Positions 45,540 through 55,436 of a stretch of DNA of 64,000 nucleotides are shown piece by piece. A program made the translations under genes and the position numbers. Every line of letters starts with the position of its first letter. The first letter of the stretch is position 1. The stretch spans positions 1,550,001 to 1,614,000 of the forward strand of contig CP091723.1 of NCBI GenBank assembly GCA_022009775.1, read 5' to 3'. The stretch comes from Christensenella sp. GTDB taxonomy: Bacteria > Bacillota > Clostridia > Christensenellales > CAG-917. The notes beneath the pieces are model-generated. The model was not told the DNA's origin. It saw only the letters and a program-made list of their open reading frames with translations, and did no database searches.

Positions 45540-47299
45540 TCAGTCTTTGATCACAAGTTGCGCGTTGATTTTGCGCATAAGGTCGATAGGCACTTTGATG
45601 ACGCGTCTGTCGTAGGTGACAAGACCGTTCATTTCCTGTTCGACGTCGCTCACTTCGGTGTAGACAGTTGCGGAAAGACCTTTGTCGATTTTCGGGATTA
45701 TCGTGTTCGTATACAGTTTTTCAATCGCTTTTGCAATCTTTTCGGGTCTCCTGTAAATGCGGTATCCGAATTGATTGTCGGGGGAGTACATGTGACCTTC
45801 CGTCTTGATTGCGTATCCGCCGAATTCACTGAGAATATAGCATCTGTCGTCGTTTCTAGGCACGAACAAGGGCTTGAAGTAGATGTGCAAGCTCTTTGTG
45901 TCCGACGTGCCTTTGCCTTGGTCGTTCCAGCCGCTGACCGAGTCAATAAGGCGAGTGGGATCGATCTTTTTCATCTCCTTGGTGATGCGGACGGAGTCGA
46001 ATTGTCCCCAACCTTCGTTGAAAGGCACCCAGACTGCGAGAGAAACTACGTTTTTGAGATGATTCATCGTCACGCGAAGTTCTCTTTCAAATTCATCTCT
46101 GCCTTCTTTGTCGGCGCGAGCGAGCTTTTTGTAGCCTGCCTCGTTATCGTCTTTGATGTGATATTCAAACACGGTGGCGAGAAGACCTATATAGAAAAGA
46201 TTGTATTTGCTGCCGCCGCTGACCATATCTTGCCACACGAGAATGCCTTCTTTGTCGCAGTGATAATACCAGCGGAGCGGTTCGATTTTGATATGCTTGC
46301 GAAGCATATTGAAGCCCATGGATTTGACCATCTTCACGTCCCATTCGAGCGCGGCGTTTGACGGGGAGTAAGCATACCGTCCGACCAATAACCTTGATCG
46401 AGAAGACCGGTGTGGAAGTACGGCTTGTTGTTGAGCCCCATACGCTTGAAGCCCTTGGAGTCCGTCACCCAACTGAATTTGCGCATACCGAAGTATGAAC
46501 GAACGATGTCGTTGCCGACTTTGAACGCAACGTCGTAAAGTTTAGGATTTTCGGGAGACCAAAGCTCGTAGTTTTCAAGTTTGACAGAAGCGGTATCACC
46601 TGCAAATTGTCCTGCAAACAGAGTGTTTTCGCCGTCAAGAATAAGCACGTCGACGGGAACGTCCGCGGACTTTTCAAATTTGAAATTGATTGTATCGTCG
46701 TCGATATTCGGGACGATAGTGACGTCTTTGAGATAGACTTCGTCCATGCTTTCGAGCCATACGCTTTGCCAAATGCCCGATTGCGGAGTATACCAAATGC
46801 CGCCCGGCTTGGACGATTGTTTTGCGTGAGTGTGGTAAGACGTGTCGCAAGGGTCGGTGACGACGAGTTCGATGACGTTTTCGCCGACTTTTGCGATTCC
46901 CGATACGTCGAATTCAAACGGAACGTATCCGCCGATATGTTCGCCGATGGAAACACCGTTGAGTTTTACGCTGCAAATCATATCCACGGCGTCGAAGTGA
47001 ATGACGGTGTGCGCCTTCACGAAATCGGGTGCGAGATTGAAAGTGCGGTGATAGTAAAGTACGTCGTCTGGGGTGACTTTAGTGCCTTCGGGAAGTCCCG
47101 ACAAAAGAGATTCGGGAGAGAAAGGAACGAGAATTTTTCCTTGATATTTGCCGTCGAAAGTTTCGCTTTTGCGAAGTATGGCATAATCCCATTCGCCGTT
47201 GAGCGTGACGTAACTGCTTCTTGCAAATTGCGGACGCGGATATTCGCTGAGCGGAATCGCGCCGACTTCAAAAGGTGTGCGAAGTCTTACTGTTTTCAT
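45540..47299 (-). CDS. Glycoside hydrolase family 2 (beta-galactosidase/beta-glucuronidase-like), frameshifted
   Basis: About 586 residues when one missing C near 46364 is restored (GYWSDGMLTPPSNAALEWDV). The N-terminal sugar-binding domain (DVLYYHRTFNLAPD, MICSVKLNGVSIGEHIGGY), an Ig-like domain and a TIM barrel follow in order. The predicted acid/base is the Glu in VWVPFNEGWGQFD and the nucleophile the Glu in YILSEFGGYAIK. There is no signal peptide, so it acts on imported oligosaccharides or glycosides in the cytoplasm. The exact sugar is unknown. RBS AAGGAG. It stands alone with its own promoter. Confidence 0.88.
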
Positions 47300-47323
47300 A
47301 GTCTACTCCTTATATTTTATATA

Positions 47324-47352
47324 AGTATATCATACAAGATAAATTTCGACAA
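47324..47352 (-). promoter_or_regulatory. Promoter of the family 2 glycosidase gene
   Basis: Minus-strand TTGTCG (47347-47352), 17-base spacer, TATACT (47324-47329), about 25 bases before the ATG. Confidence 0.6.
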
Positions 47353-47452
47353 TACCAAAACGCAAAAAGTGTAGCGAGATTTTCAAAATACGTGCGGATG
47401 TTATAATCGCCCGTATTTTATCAAGTAAAATAATACATAACGCTCGAAATTT

Positions 47453-47481
47453 TTGACTAAATCGCTTGCTCGTGTTATACT
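47453..47481 (+). promoter_or_regulatory. Promoter of the YfcE-like phosphodiesterase gene
   Basis: TTGACT, 17-base spacer, TATACT; AAGGAG follows before the ATG at 47510. Confidence 0.7.
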
Positions 47482-47509
47482 TGAAACAAATAAAAAGGAG
47501 AAAAAGCAT

Positions 47510-48067
47510 ATGCGTATTTTCGTTGGTTCGGACGTTCACGGTTCGAGCATAGACATAGACAGATTTTTCGCAATCGTCGACGAATACAAGGCGACTCATC
47601 ACGACACGCAGGTCGTGCTTTTGGGAGACATATACAATCACGGTCCGCGCAATCCGCTTCCAGAAGGCTATGCGCCCATGAAAGTTGCCGAGCGTCTCAA
47701 CTCGTCGAAAGACTACATCACCGTAATTCAGGGCAACTGTGACAGTGAAGTAGATCAGATGATAAGCGATTTCGAGATAAAGCACGATTTTTCTATGCAA
47801 TGGGGTGCGAGAAGGCTTTATTTCACGCACGGACACAAATGCAATCCCGATTTGCCTTGCAAAGACACAATAAAGGGCGACATCGTGTTTTACGGTCATT
47901 TTCACAGGGCCGCGGTCGAAGAAGTGGACGGCGTGATTTACGTTTGCGTCGGCGCACTCGGTATGCCAAAGCCTGACACCGTTCGTTCTTACGCCGTCGT
48001 CGACGAGCACGAAGTGACTGTAAAAGCACTCGAAACAGACGATATTATTTTCCGCTTCGACATTTGA
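47510..48067 (+). CDS. YfcE/MJ0936-type metallophosphodiesterase
   Basis: A 185-residue calcineurin-like phosphoesterase. All metal-ligand motifs are present: GSDVHGS, LLGDIYNHGP, IQGNCDSE, YFTHGHK and VFYGHFHR. YfcE-type enzymes hydrolyse phosphodiesters such as bis-pNPP in vitro; the natural substrate is unknown. An open frame extends 19 codons upstream, but the ATG at 47510 has AAGGAG at good spacing and starts directly at the first strand. Monocistronic, with terminators following. Confidence 0.9.
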   Translation: MRIFVGSDVHGSSIDIDRFFAIVDEYKATHHDTQVVLLGDIYNHGPRNPLPEGYAPMKVAERLNSSKDYITVIQGNCDSEVDQMISDFEIKHDFSMQWGARRLYFTHGHKCNPDLPCKDTIKGDIVFYGHFHRAAVEEVDGVIYVCVGALGMPKPDTVRSYAVVDEHEVTVKALETDDIIFRFDI

Positions 48068-48170
48068 TTTTTAGCGATATAATGAGATATTTGAAAACGG
48101 AATTTTGCAAAATCGCAAAAAAATCATATGGATATTTTATTTTTGAAAATATTAAATTAGACCGATTAGA

Positions 48171-48200
48171 ACACCGAAAAAACGCGGTGCTCTTTCTTTT
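48171..48200 (+). terminator. First terminator after the phosphodiesterase gene
   Basis: CACCG/CGGTG stem with an 8-base A-rich loop, followed by a pyrimidine-rich CTCTTTCTTTTT tract. Confidence 0.5.
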
Positions 48201-48267
48201 TCTCGTTATTGTTTTGCACAGAGTATTTTCTAAAAAAATTTACGATTGCCGTTTCCGTTTAGAAACG

Positions 48268-48293
48268 AAAACCCCGAAAAAATTCGGGGTTTT
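48268..48293. terminator. Bidirectional terminator between the phosphodiesterase gene and tldE
   Basis: AAAACCCCGAA and TTCGGGGTTTT form an 11-bp stem with a 4-base loop, symmetric and usable for both convergent genes. Confidence 0.85.
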
Positions 48294-48320
48294 CTGAAAG
48301 TGTTTTTTTGTAAATTCAAG

Positions 48321-49598
48321 TTATTCGACGCCTGCTACGCTGACGTTTTCAAATTTTGCCGCATAAGGTCCTTCATAGCCTGCGGATACGTATCTGTCTT
48401 GTGAGAAGACGACGTTTTGTTGCGCTTCTATGAGATTACCGTTGACCGAGCCGCCCGTAACGGGAGTGATTTTGCCGTCTTCGACGAGATATGCAAGTCT
48501 TATTTCGCCGCCGAAATGTCCCGACATTGCATCCGTTTGGAAATCGGAGAACGTAACCGCAACGAGACAAGGTTTCTTTTTCATATCTTCAAACGATTCG
48601 CTTCCTAGATTGTCGCATCTGGTCTTTGAAAAGTTGCCCGTAGGTTTTAGACCGAGATAGCGGCAAAACGGCGTGCTTCCGTGAATCGCGGTGAGTTTGC
48701 CGTCTTTTATGATTTGCAAATCTTTCATTCTGATGCCGTCAGAGCTGAACGGAGCGGTTGCAACGAGCGTCAAATCCACTTTGTCTTTCTTTGCGTCGTT
48801 TTGCACGTCGTCGCCGATGTTCCAGGACGAATAATGCGGATAAATCATATCCGCCGCCGATTTTTCGGTGTAATACGTCATTATTTCGGCAAGATTGTCC
48901 GCACAAATAACAACGTCGTATTTTCCGCTCTTCAACGTCTTTTGAGCGCGCGCTCTGTCGTATGCGTAATCGAGATATTCCTTCACTCCTTCCTTTATCG
49001 CGTCAACGTTTACGTCGTCGTATTGATATTGATTGATAAGTTCGACATCTTCGGGCTCTTTGCATTGAACGACATAGTCGCCTTTGCACACTGCGTCGGT
49101 GTATGACACGTCCGTGCCGTTTGAAGACACCACACGCTTGAAGTATCTGTGGCAGAACACTTCGGTTGAATTGATATACGCGTGCTCGTTTGTGTCGGCT
49201 GAGAAGATTGCCGCCGCCATTTTGCCGGCACTTTCGGCAAGCGGTTTTTCGGTGAGTTCGTTCTTTTTGCAAACACATTCGGACGTTTCCTTTTCGGGAG
49301 CGTCGTAGTCGGGATTCATAGCAAATTGCGCGGCGTAGTACGCGCTTTCTATTTCCGTCTTTATTTCTTGTTCTGTCATAGACGCAATGACGTTTGCGCC
49401 CATACTGCCCGAGAGTTTTTTGCCGTCTTTTTCGCTTTCGCGTACGACAGTCACGACAAATTTGTGCGTGTCTTTTATTCTTCTCGTGTCAAGTTGATGC
49501 TTGACGAAGAAAAGTTCGGCAGATTCTTCTTTGACTTCGTTTATTCTCCAACGGTTTATACCGCATTCGGAGAGAATTTTCTTTATTTTTTCAATCAT
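48321..49598 (-). CDS. tldE: TldE/PmbA, inactive partner of the TldD metallopeptidase
   Basis: A 425-residue member of the TldD/PmbA family without the HExxxH zinc site, so the non-catalytic subunit. It shows the family core (SGSMGANVIASMTEQEIKTE, ICADNLAEIMTYYTEKSAAD, GIRMKDLQIIKDGKLTAIHG) and the C-terminal SGHFGGEIRLAYLVEDGKIT and PVTGGSVNGNLIE. TldD-TldE heterodimers degrade unfolded peptides and mature some modified peptides, such as microcin B17 in E. coli. tldD lies 11 bases upstream in the same operon. No precursor-peptide gene was recognised nearby. Confidence 0.9.
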   Translation of the reverse strand: MIEKIKKILSECGINRWRINEVKEESAELFFVKHQLDTRRIKDTHKFVVTVVRESEKDGKKLSGSMGANVIASMTEQEIKTEIESAYYAAQFAMNPDYDAPEKETSECVCKKNELTEKPLAESAGKMAAAIFSADTNEHAYINSTEVFCHRYFKRVVSSNGTDVSYTDAVCKGDYVVQCKEPEDVELINQYQYDDVNVDAIKEGVKEYLDYAYDRARAQKTLKSGKYDVVICADNLAEIMTYYTEKSAADMIYPHYSSWNIGDDVQNDAKKDKVDLTLVATAPFSSDGIRMKDLQIIKDGKLTAIHGSTPFCRYLGLKPTGNFSKTRCDNLGSESFEDMKKKPCLVAVTFSDFQTDAMSGHFGGEIRLAYLVEDGKITPVTGGSVNGNLIEAQQNVVFSQDRYVSAGYEGPYAAKFENVSVAGVE

Positions 49599-49609
49599 AT
49601 CAGTGCTCC

Positions 49610-51028
49610 TTATCCAAGTCTTATGCGAGCCTTCATATACGGGCCGCCGTCAGAGACTTTCACCCACTCTTTGTAGCCTTTTCCGCAATAGCCGCCGCCG
49701 CAGGTGACGAGTTGTCCGCTCATCATTGACACCGATTTGAGAAGGTCGGGGACGTATCCCGTGAGAACGATAGGGGAGAAGATTTTACCTGTGAGTTTGC
49801 CGTCTTTTATTTCTCTTGCCGTGGTTACCATGCATTGAATACCCCAGTTTTTCGGATCTTCCATGCCGCTTGATGGAGATTCGAGCAAGAAGCCGTATTT
49901 GATTGACGCAATCATTTCGTCGAGCGTGACGTTTTGTGCCGCGCCTTCGAAATAAGTGTTGGTCATTCTCGTATATACTTTGCGCTCGTAACTTTCACGT
50001 CTGCCGTTGCCCGTCGGTTTTACGCCGAGTCTTGCAGCGGAGAGTGCGTCGCACATACCTTTTTTGAGAATACCGCCGTTTATAACGACCGTGTCGCTCG
50101 TTAGCGTTCCTTCGTCGTCGAACCACATCGTTGCAGAGTCGTCAACCGCGTTGCCGTCGTGCATAGTCACAAGATCGCTTGCGACTCTTTCATCGATAAA
50201 GGACGCGGCAAGTGCTCTGTCTTTGACGAACATATCCATTTCCACGCCGTGTCCGAACGCTTCGTGAACAATCATACCGGTGGTGTCGGGATCGCAAATG
50301 CAGTCGTATTCGCCGGGGATCATCTGTTCGCTAGAAAGAAGTTCGATAGCCTTGTTTGCGACTTCGGTTGCAAATTCTTCCATTCTGTCGAGAATTTCCG
50401 CTCCGCCGAGTTGAGAGAATCCTTTATACGCGTCTTTGACTTCTTCGCCGCGAAGCGCAAGCGCAACGATTGCGCCGTTTGTCCACATAACCGTCTGATC
50501 AAGGTCGCGATTTTCGGAGATGAAAAGTTTTCTGAATTTTCTGTACGATACGTTGACCATTGCGTCGAGAACGCCGTCCACGCTCAAAGTTTTGTTGCGG
50601 ATTGAGTCGAGTCTTTCTAGAATTTTTTCGTCACCGAGTTCGCGCGGGTCGATTGCATATCCCGAAACTTTTTTGAGAGTTGCCGTCTCGTCGCTTGGAA
50701 TAGGTGTGGGAAGCGGTTTGATTCCGACGGGGACATTTGCGGTTTGATGTGCGATACGTTCGTCGATTGTTTTGACGATTTCGGGGATTTTTTCTTCCGA
50801 AAACTCGTTGAAAGAGTATTCGGCGCAACCGATTTGGTCAAAAACTCGCACCACGTAGCCCGAGCCGCCGCCTAGACCTACGTTGTTTATTCTTTTGCCT
50901 GCGCGATTTATTCTCCACGCGCGGCTGTCGTCCTGCACGGCAAGCACGGAAGCATACGCGTATTTTTTGCGAAGTTCCGACACGAGATTTTTGAGTGCAG
51001 GCTTGACAATGTCAAGTTTTTCAAACAT
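49610..51028 (-). CDS. tldD: TldD metallopeptidase, catalytic subunit
   Basis: A 472-residue protein with the HExxxH zinc motif in GMIVHEAFGHGVEMD (about residue 248) and the C-terminal VTCGGGYCGKGYKEWVKVSD, which contributes the distal Cys ligand. The N-terminal RAWRINRAGKRINNVGLGGG region is typical. With TldE it forms a closed hexamer-like heterodimeric protease for small peptides. It begins at the ATG at 51028 with AAGGAGCAAAA upstream and leads the tldD-tldE operon from a clear promoter. Confidence 0.93.
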   Translation of the reverse strand: MFEKLDIVKPALKNLVSELRKKYAYASVLAVQDDSRAWRINRAGKRINNVGLGGGSGYVVRVFDQIGCAEYSFNEFSEEKIPEIVKTIDERIAHQTANVPVGIKPLPTPIPSDETATLKKVSGYAIDPRELGDEKILERLDSIRNKTLSVDGVLDAMVNVSYRKFRKLFISENRDLDQTVMWTNGAIVALALRGEEVKDAYKGFSQLGGAEILDRMEEFATEVANKAIELLSSEQMIPGEYDCICDPDTTGMIVHEAFGHGVEMDMFVKDRALAASFIDERVASDLVTMHDGNAVDDSATMWFDDEGTLTSDTVVINGGILKKGMCDALSAARLGVKPTGNGRRESYERKVYTRMTNTYFEGAAQNVTLDEMIASIKYGFLLESPSSGMEDPKNWGIQCMVTTAREIKDGKLTGKIFSPIVLTGYVPDLLKSVSMMSGQLVTCGGGYCGKGYKEWVKVSDGGPYMKARIRLG

Positions 51029-51083
51029 ATTTTTGCTCCTTTATAGAAATTGCGCACTTGTGCGCTTCGTTTTTTACGTTTAT

Positions 51084-51112
51084 ATTATCGACCCGTATCG
51101 AATATTTGTCAA
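51084..51112 (-). promoter_or_regulatory. Promoter of tldD-tldE
   Basis: Minus-strand perfect TTGACA (51107-51112), 17-base spacer, GATAAT (51084-51089). Confidence 0.7.
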
Positions 51113-51251
51113 CCTTTGCGCGCACGATAATTTATAGAATATGAAAAATATTTCATATTGTCACGCGATTTATTCGGTTTTCAGCATTAAATCAAAATAG
51201 ACCGAATTTGTGCGGTTCAGTCAAATTTGCAGTTACGGCGTATTTTGGTAT

Positions 51252-51277
51252 AAAAAAAGCACCGTACGGTGCTTTTT
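51252..51277 (-). terminator. Terminator of the GDPD gene
   Basis: A7-GCACCGTACGGTGC-T5, a palindromic 7-bp stem ending near the GDPD stop; the A-run gives the U-tail on the minus strand. Confidence 0.8.
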
Positions 51278-51286
51278 CGTTTGCTG

Positions 51287-52102
51287 TCATTTATTGCAGG
51301 GGAGATTCTTTTCAGGACATTTGAAAGGAAGAAATTTGCCCGCAAGTTCGTTTACGAGTGCCGGATCGAGATCTTCAAAGATGATGTTGTTGGCGTATTT
51401 TTTTGCGCTTTCCAAAGTCTCGTCGGATTTTACCGTCCACATAAGGATAGGCAACTTTTTGCCCCATTTGAGCAACCATTTATTTTCGGAAAGGGAAGGG
51501 GAGCAGGCTCTTGCGTCGTATGCGATGAAGTCGGGGCGAGTGAGCTTGCAGATGAACATCTTGCCCATAAAGTCGGAAGGAAACCATCTGAGATGTTTAA
51601 GGTCGGGAGAGCACCACGTGCAAAGCTCGCCCACGGGGTAGTCGCTGTGACGTTTGGCATACAAAACCGCGCCGAAGTCAAACGATTGAAGCGCGATGTC
51701 GCCCTTGTAGTCAACTTCTTTCAAAACTTTGATAGTTTCGCGAACGATACGATGATTGAACGGATTTATGCCTTTTATTTCGCACAAAATGCCAACTTTT
51801 CCGTCAACGAGAGCAAGGAAATCTTTGAAAGTGGGGATTGTATACTCGGTGTTTGCGAGCTGATATTTTTTGAGTTCCGCAAGAGTGCAATCCTTGATAA
51901 GTTTGTCTATTCCGCAAACGCGTTTCAGGTTGTCGTCGTGAAAAACCACCACGTGACCGTCTTTTGTCACGTGAACGTCGATTTCGATATTGAAGTCGTT
52001 ATCGATGGCAAGTTGATACGCCGGCATGCTGTTTTCGGGAAATTCTTCGTTGTGAAGTCCGCGATGTGCGATGGGTCTTGCGAAAAGCCATTGAAAATTC
52101 AT
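51287..52102 (-). CDS. Glycerophosphodiester phosphodiesterase
   Basis: A 271-residue cytoplasmic GDPD that releases glycerol 3-phosphate from deacylated phospholipids. Catalytic motifs: PIAHRGLHNEEFPENS (HRG and E-N), NIEIDVHVTKDGHVVVFHDDNL (ExD and HD), CEIKGINPF and ALQSFDFGAV. There is no signal peptide. It stands alone, transcribed leftward, divergent from lepA; the 190 bases between hold the lepA promoter. AAGGGGAAAAG precedes the ATG. Confidence 0.92.
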   Translation of the reverse strand: MNFQWLFARPIAHRGLHNEEFPENSMPAYQLAIDNDFNIEIDVHVTKDGHVVVFHDDNLKRVCGIDKLIKDCTLAELKKYQLANTEYTIPTFKDFLALVDGKVGILCEIKGINPFNHRIVRETIKVLKEVDYKGDIALQSFDFGAVLYAKRHSDYPVGELCTWCSPDLKHLRWFPSDFMGKMFICKLTRPDFIAYDARACSPSLSENKWLLKWGKKLPILMWTVKSDETLESAKKYANNIIFEDLDPALVNELAGKFLPFKCPEKNLPCNK

Positions 52103-52133
52103 ATCTTTTCCCCTTGTTTTGTATTTTATTTTC

Positions 52134-52163
52134 TTGACTAAAATTTTATATTTCTATTATAAT
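52134..52163 (+). promoter_or_regulatory. Promoter of lepA-hemW
   Basis: TTGACT, 18-base spacer, TATAAT. Confidence 0.6.
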
Positions 52164-52293
52164 AAAGTCAACGATTTTTGTGATTTATTCCGAATTTTTG
52201 TTTGATAGCGCAACGAAAGCGTCGAAAATCGCGATAGCGGCAATGATACGACGTTTTTTGTTGCAATGAAAACTCATTCGGCAGGAGAGCGCA

Positions 52294-54096
52294 TTGAGCA
52301 AGAAACACATACGCAATTTTTCCATAATAGCCCATATCGACCACGGCAAAAGCACACTTGCCGACCGTCTTATAGAAAAAACGGGTACGGTCAGCGAGCG
52401 CGATATGGCAGAGCAACTTCTCGACAATATGGAAATAGAGAAGGAACGCGGAATAACGATAAAACTTCAAACGTGCAGGCTTTATTACAAATATAAAGGC
52501 GAAGAATACGTTCTCAACCTTATCGATACGCCCGGGCACGTCGATTTCACATACGAAGTTTCACGTTCGCTCGCCGCGTGCGAAGGTGCGCTGCTCGTCG
52601 TGGACGCAACTCAGGGCGTTGAAGCGCAAACTTTGTCAAACGTGTATCTCGCTCTTGAAAACGACCTTGCAATTCTGCCCGTCATAAACAAAATCGACCT
52701 TGCAAGCGCAGACGTAGACGGCGTAAAGTTGGAAATCGAAGATATAATCGGGCTCGACACCGAAGGCTGTCCGCTCGTTTCGGCAAAAGAAGGTATCGGC
52801 ATTGACGACTTGCTTAATCAAATAATAGAAAAACTTCCTGCTCCGACGGGAGACGATTCCGCTCCGCTCAAAGCACTCATTTTCGACAGTTTTTACGACA
52901 ATTATCGTGGCGCGATATCAATGGTTCGCATAATGGACGGTACGGTGAAGGTTGGCGACAAAATCAAAATGATGTCGTCGGGCAAGACGTTCGAAGTCGT
53001 TGAAGTCGGCTATTTCTCACCGGGTATGAGACCTTGCGATATGCTTGTATCCGGCGAAGTCGGTTACGTTGCGGCAAGCATCAAAAACGTCAGCGATACG
53101 GCTGTGGGTGATACGATAACAAACGCCGAAAATCCCGCAAAAGTAGCACTGCCCGGATATAAAAAGGCAACGCCTATGGTTTATACGGGTGTTTTTCCTG
53201 CGGACGGCGCAAGATACGACGACCTTAAAGAAGCACTGCTCAAACTTCAGCTCAACGACGCGTCGTTGTCTTTCGATCCCGAAGTGTCAACGGCACTCGG
53301 CTTCGGTTTCAGATGCGGATTTTTGGGACTTTTGCACATGGAGATAATCGAAGAACGACTCGAAAGAGAATTCGATCTCGACCTTATCACAACCGCGCCC
53401 AGCGTTTCGTATATTGTGACGAAGACCAACGGCGAAAAACTCACCATAGACAACCCGACCGCTTTGCCCAATCCAAGCGAAATAGACTACATCGAAGAGC
53501 CTATCGTAAAGGCAAGACTTTACACGCCGCCCGAATACGTCGGTCCGATTATGGAACTTTGTCAGGGCAAAGGGGAGTGTTCGTCGATATGTCGTATATC
53601 GACCCGACCCGCGTGCAACTCATCTATCGCATGCCGCTCAACGAAATCATATACGACTTTTTTCGATTCTCTCAAATCGAGAACGCGCGGCTATGCGTCG
53701 CTCGACTACGAAATGGACGGATACGAAAAGAGCGATCTCGTACGTCTTGATATGATGATAAACGGCGATTTGTGCGACGCACTTTCAATCATCGTGCACA
53801 AGGACAACGCATACGCTCGCGGCAGGGGAATTGCCGAAAAACTCAAAGACGTAATCCCAAGACAACTCTTCGAAGTGCCTATTCAGGCAACCGTGGGCGG
53901 AAAAATCATCGCACGCGAAACCGTGAAAGCAATGCGCAAAGACGTGCTTGCAAAGTGCTACGGCGGCGATATAACCAGAAAGAAAAAACTTCTTGAAAAG
54001 CAAAAAGAAGGTAAAAAACGTATGCGCAAAGTGGGCAGTGTAGAAGTCCCCAGCGAAGCGTTTATATCCATACTCAAAGTAGACCCGAACAAATAA
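52294..54096 (+). CDS. lepA: Elongation factor 4 (LepA), compensated double frameshift
   Basis: A 600-residue translational GTPase that back-translocates or aids initiation under stress. GTPase motifs: IAHIDHGKSTLADRLI, ERGITIKLQTCRL, DTPGHVDFTYEV and VINKIDLASADV. Between 53573 and 53655 the displayed frame is nonsense: one base is missing near AAAGGGGAG and one T too many occurs in ACTTTTTTCG. Reading between them in the other frame restores RRGVFVDMSYIDPTRVQLIY and YDFFDSLKSRTRGYASLDYE, both highly conserved. The start is TTG at 52294 with CAGGAGAG upstream. hemW follows after a hairpin, the usual lepA-hemW pairing, but hrcA is absent. Confidence 0.95.
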   Translation: MSKKHIRNFSIIAHIDHGKSTLADRLIEKTGTVSERDMAEQLLDNMEIEKERGITIKLQTCRLYYKYKGEEYVLNLIDTPGHVDFTYEVSRSLAACEGALLVVDATQGVEAQTLSNVYLALENDLAILPVINKIDLASADVDGVKLEIEDIIGLDTEGCPLVSAKEGIGIDDLLNQIIEKLPAPTGDDSAPLKALIFDSFYDNYRGAISMVRIMDGTVKVGDKIKMMSSGKTFEVVEVGYFSPGMRPCDMLVSGEVGYVAASIKNVSDTAVGDTITNAENPAKVALPGYKKATPMVYTGVFPADGARYDDLKEALLKLQLNDASLSFDPEVSTALGFGFRCGFLGLLHMEIIEERLEREFDLDLITTAPSVSYIVTKTNGEKLTIDNPTALPNPSEIDYIEEPIVKARLYTPPEYVGPIMELCQGKGECSSICRISTRPACNSSIACRSTKSYTTFFDSLKSRTRGYASLDYEMDGYEKSDLVRLDMMINGDLCDALSIIVHKDNAYARGRGIAEKLKDVIPRQLFEVPIQATVGGKIIARETVKAMRKDVLAKCYGGDITRKKKLLEKQKEGKKRMRKVGSVEVPSEAFISILKVDPNK

Positions 54097-54106
54097 TACG
54101 CTTATG

Positions 54107-54140
54107 CCCCGAGAAACTCGTTTTTCGGGGTGAAATTTTT
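54107..54140 (+). terminator. Hairpin between lepA and hemW
   Basis: CCCCGA/TCGGGG stem with a 12-base loop and a following ATTTTT; probably a partial terminator that lowers hemW expression. Confidence 0.6.
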
Positions 54141-55265
54141 ATGCAACTGTATCTGCACATTCCGTTTTGCAAATCGAAGTGCGCATATTGCGACTTCAAC
54201 TCGTACGCTTGTAAAGACGAAGCGTTGATTTTGCGTTATCTAACCGCATTAAATCACGAAATATCACTTGCGGGAAAACGATTTGCGAAAGCAAAAATAG
54301 ACACGGTGTATATAGGTGGCGGCACGCCTAGCGCACTTGCCGAAAACAAGATTTCGTCGGTTTTCAACGCCCTTGAAAACTCATTTGATTTGTCATTTGT
54401 CAAAGAGTTTTCGATAGAGTGCAATCCCGAAAGCATAACCGCTGAAAAACTCGAGCTTTATAAAAAACACGGAGTGAACCGCATAAGCATAGGCGTTCAA
54501 AGTCTTTCGGACGAAAATCTGAAAATTATAGGCAGACTTCACGACGCCAACACCGCTATTGAAAAAATCAAACTCGCAAAAGAGTTTTTCGACAACGTTT
54601 CCTGCGATTTGATAATCGGACTTCCGTTTGACACTATCGACGGCATAAGAGAAGAAGTGCGCACGTTATGTCCGCTCGTCGAGCATATCTCGATGTACGA
54701 GTTAAGCGTCGAAAAAGGCACGAGACTCGAAAGAATGATACAAAACGGAAAAGTTACGCTTCCTAGCGACGACGATACTCAGACGCTGTTCGATACGGCG
54801 TTCGACGAAGCGGAGAAGTCGGGCTTCAAGCGATACGAAGTATCGAATTTTGCAAAAAACGACAAAATATCCTTGCACAATTTCGGATACTGGACGAGAG
54901 AAGAGTATTTGGGATTTGGCGCAGGTGCGCACTCGCTCGTTAAAACCGTCGACGGAGAAAGGAAACTCGCGAGCGAAACGAGATATGCAAATTTGTCTAA
55001 ACTCGACGAATATTGCGCTGCGGTTGAAGAAAAAAAAGATTATAAGGATATCGTGCGCGAGAGCGTTGAAACGCTCACCGAAAAAGACGTGAAAAACGAA
55101 ACCATAATGCTCGGTCTTCGCACGCACACGGGCATAAATAAAGATTTGCTAGGCGAAATCGACGACAGACTTTCGGTTTTCTTTGAAGAGCAAAACGGGA
55201 AAGTGCGTTTGACGCGAGACGGAGTTGCGGTGATGAACTCTATTTTGGTTGAAATACTTGACTAG
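54141..55265 (+). CDS. hemW: HemW-like radical SAM heme chaperone
   Basis: A 374-residue radical SAM protein formerly called oxygen-independent coproporphyrinogen III oxidase. The 4Fe-4S/SAM motif is HIPFCKSKCAYCDFNSY (CxxxCxxC at about residues 9-16), followed by DTVYIGGGTPSAL, RISIGVQSLSDENLKIIGR and CDLIIGLPFDT, and a HemN C-terminal domain with FGYWTREEYLGFGAGAHSLV. HemW inserts heme into proteins and lacks the extra residues of true HemN. No respiratory or heme-synthesis gene is in the window. Confidence 0.92.
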   Translation: MQLYLHIPFCKSKCAYCDFNSYACKDEALILRYLTALNHEISLAGKRFAKAKIDTVYIGGGTPSALAENKISSVFNALENSFDLSFVKEFSIECNPESITAEKLELYKKHGVNRISIGVQSLSDENLKIIGRLHDANTAIEKIKLAKEFFDNVSCDLIIGLPFDTIDGIREEVRTLCPLVEHISMYELSVEKGTRLERMIQNGKVTLPSDDDTQTLFDTAFDEAEKSGFKRYEVSNFAKNDKISLHNFGYWTREEYLGFGAGAHSLVKTVDGERKLASETRYANLSKLDEYCAAVEEKKDYKDIVRESVETLTEKDVKNETIMLGLRTHTGINKDLLGEIDDRLSVFFEEQNGKVRLTRDGVAVMNSILVEILD

Positions 55266-55381
55266 CGTGTACGTTTGCATAAAAAAATGCAGTTCGTCAA
55301 ATATAATTCGGAGGGGAATAAGAAAATTTCCGTCGAAAAATGAAAGAAAAATAAAATTAATTTTATTGTTGGCAATATTGA

Positions 55382-55410
55382 TTGTCAAGAACGAAATTGT
55401 TTGATATACT
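55382..55410 (+). promoter_or_regulatory. Promoter of the PRPP synthetase gene
   Basis: TTGTCA, 17-base spacer, TATACT; TAGGAG follows before the ATG at 55437. Confidence 0.65.
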
Positions 55411-55436
55411 CTAAATACAAGCTTAGGAGAACACAA

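Noticed and set aside
48321..51028. RiPP (microcin-like) biosynthetic cluster around tldD-tldE
   Set aside because: No precursor peptide, cyclodehydratase or dedicated exporter gene was found near the pair; it looks like the housekeeping version.
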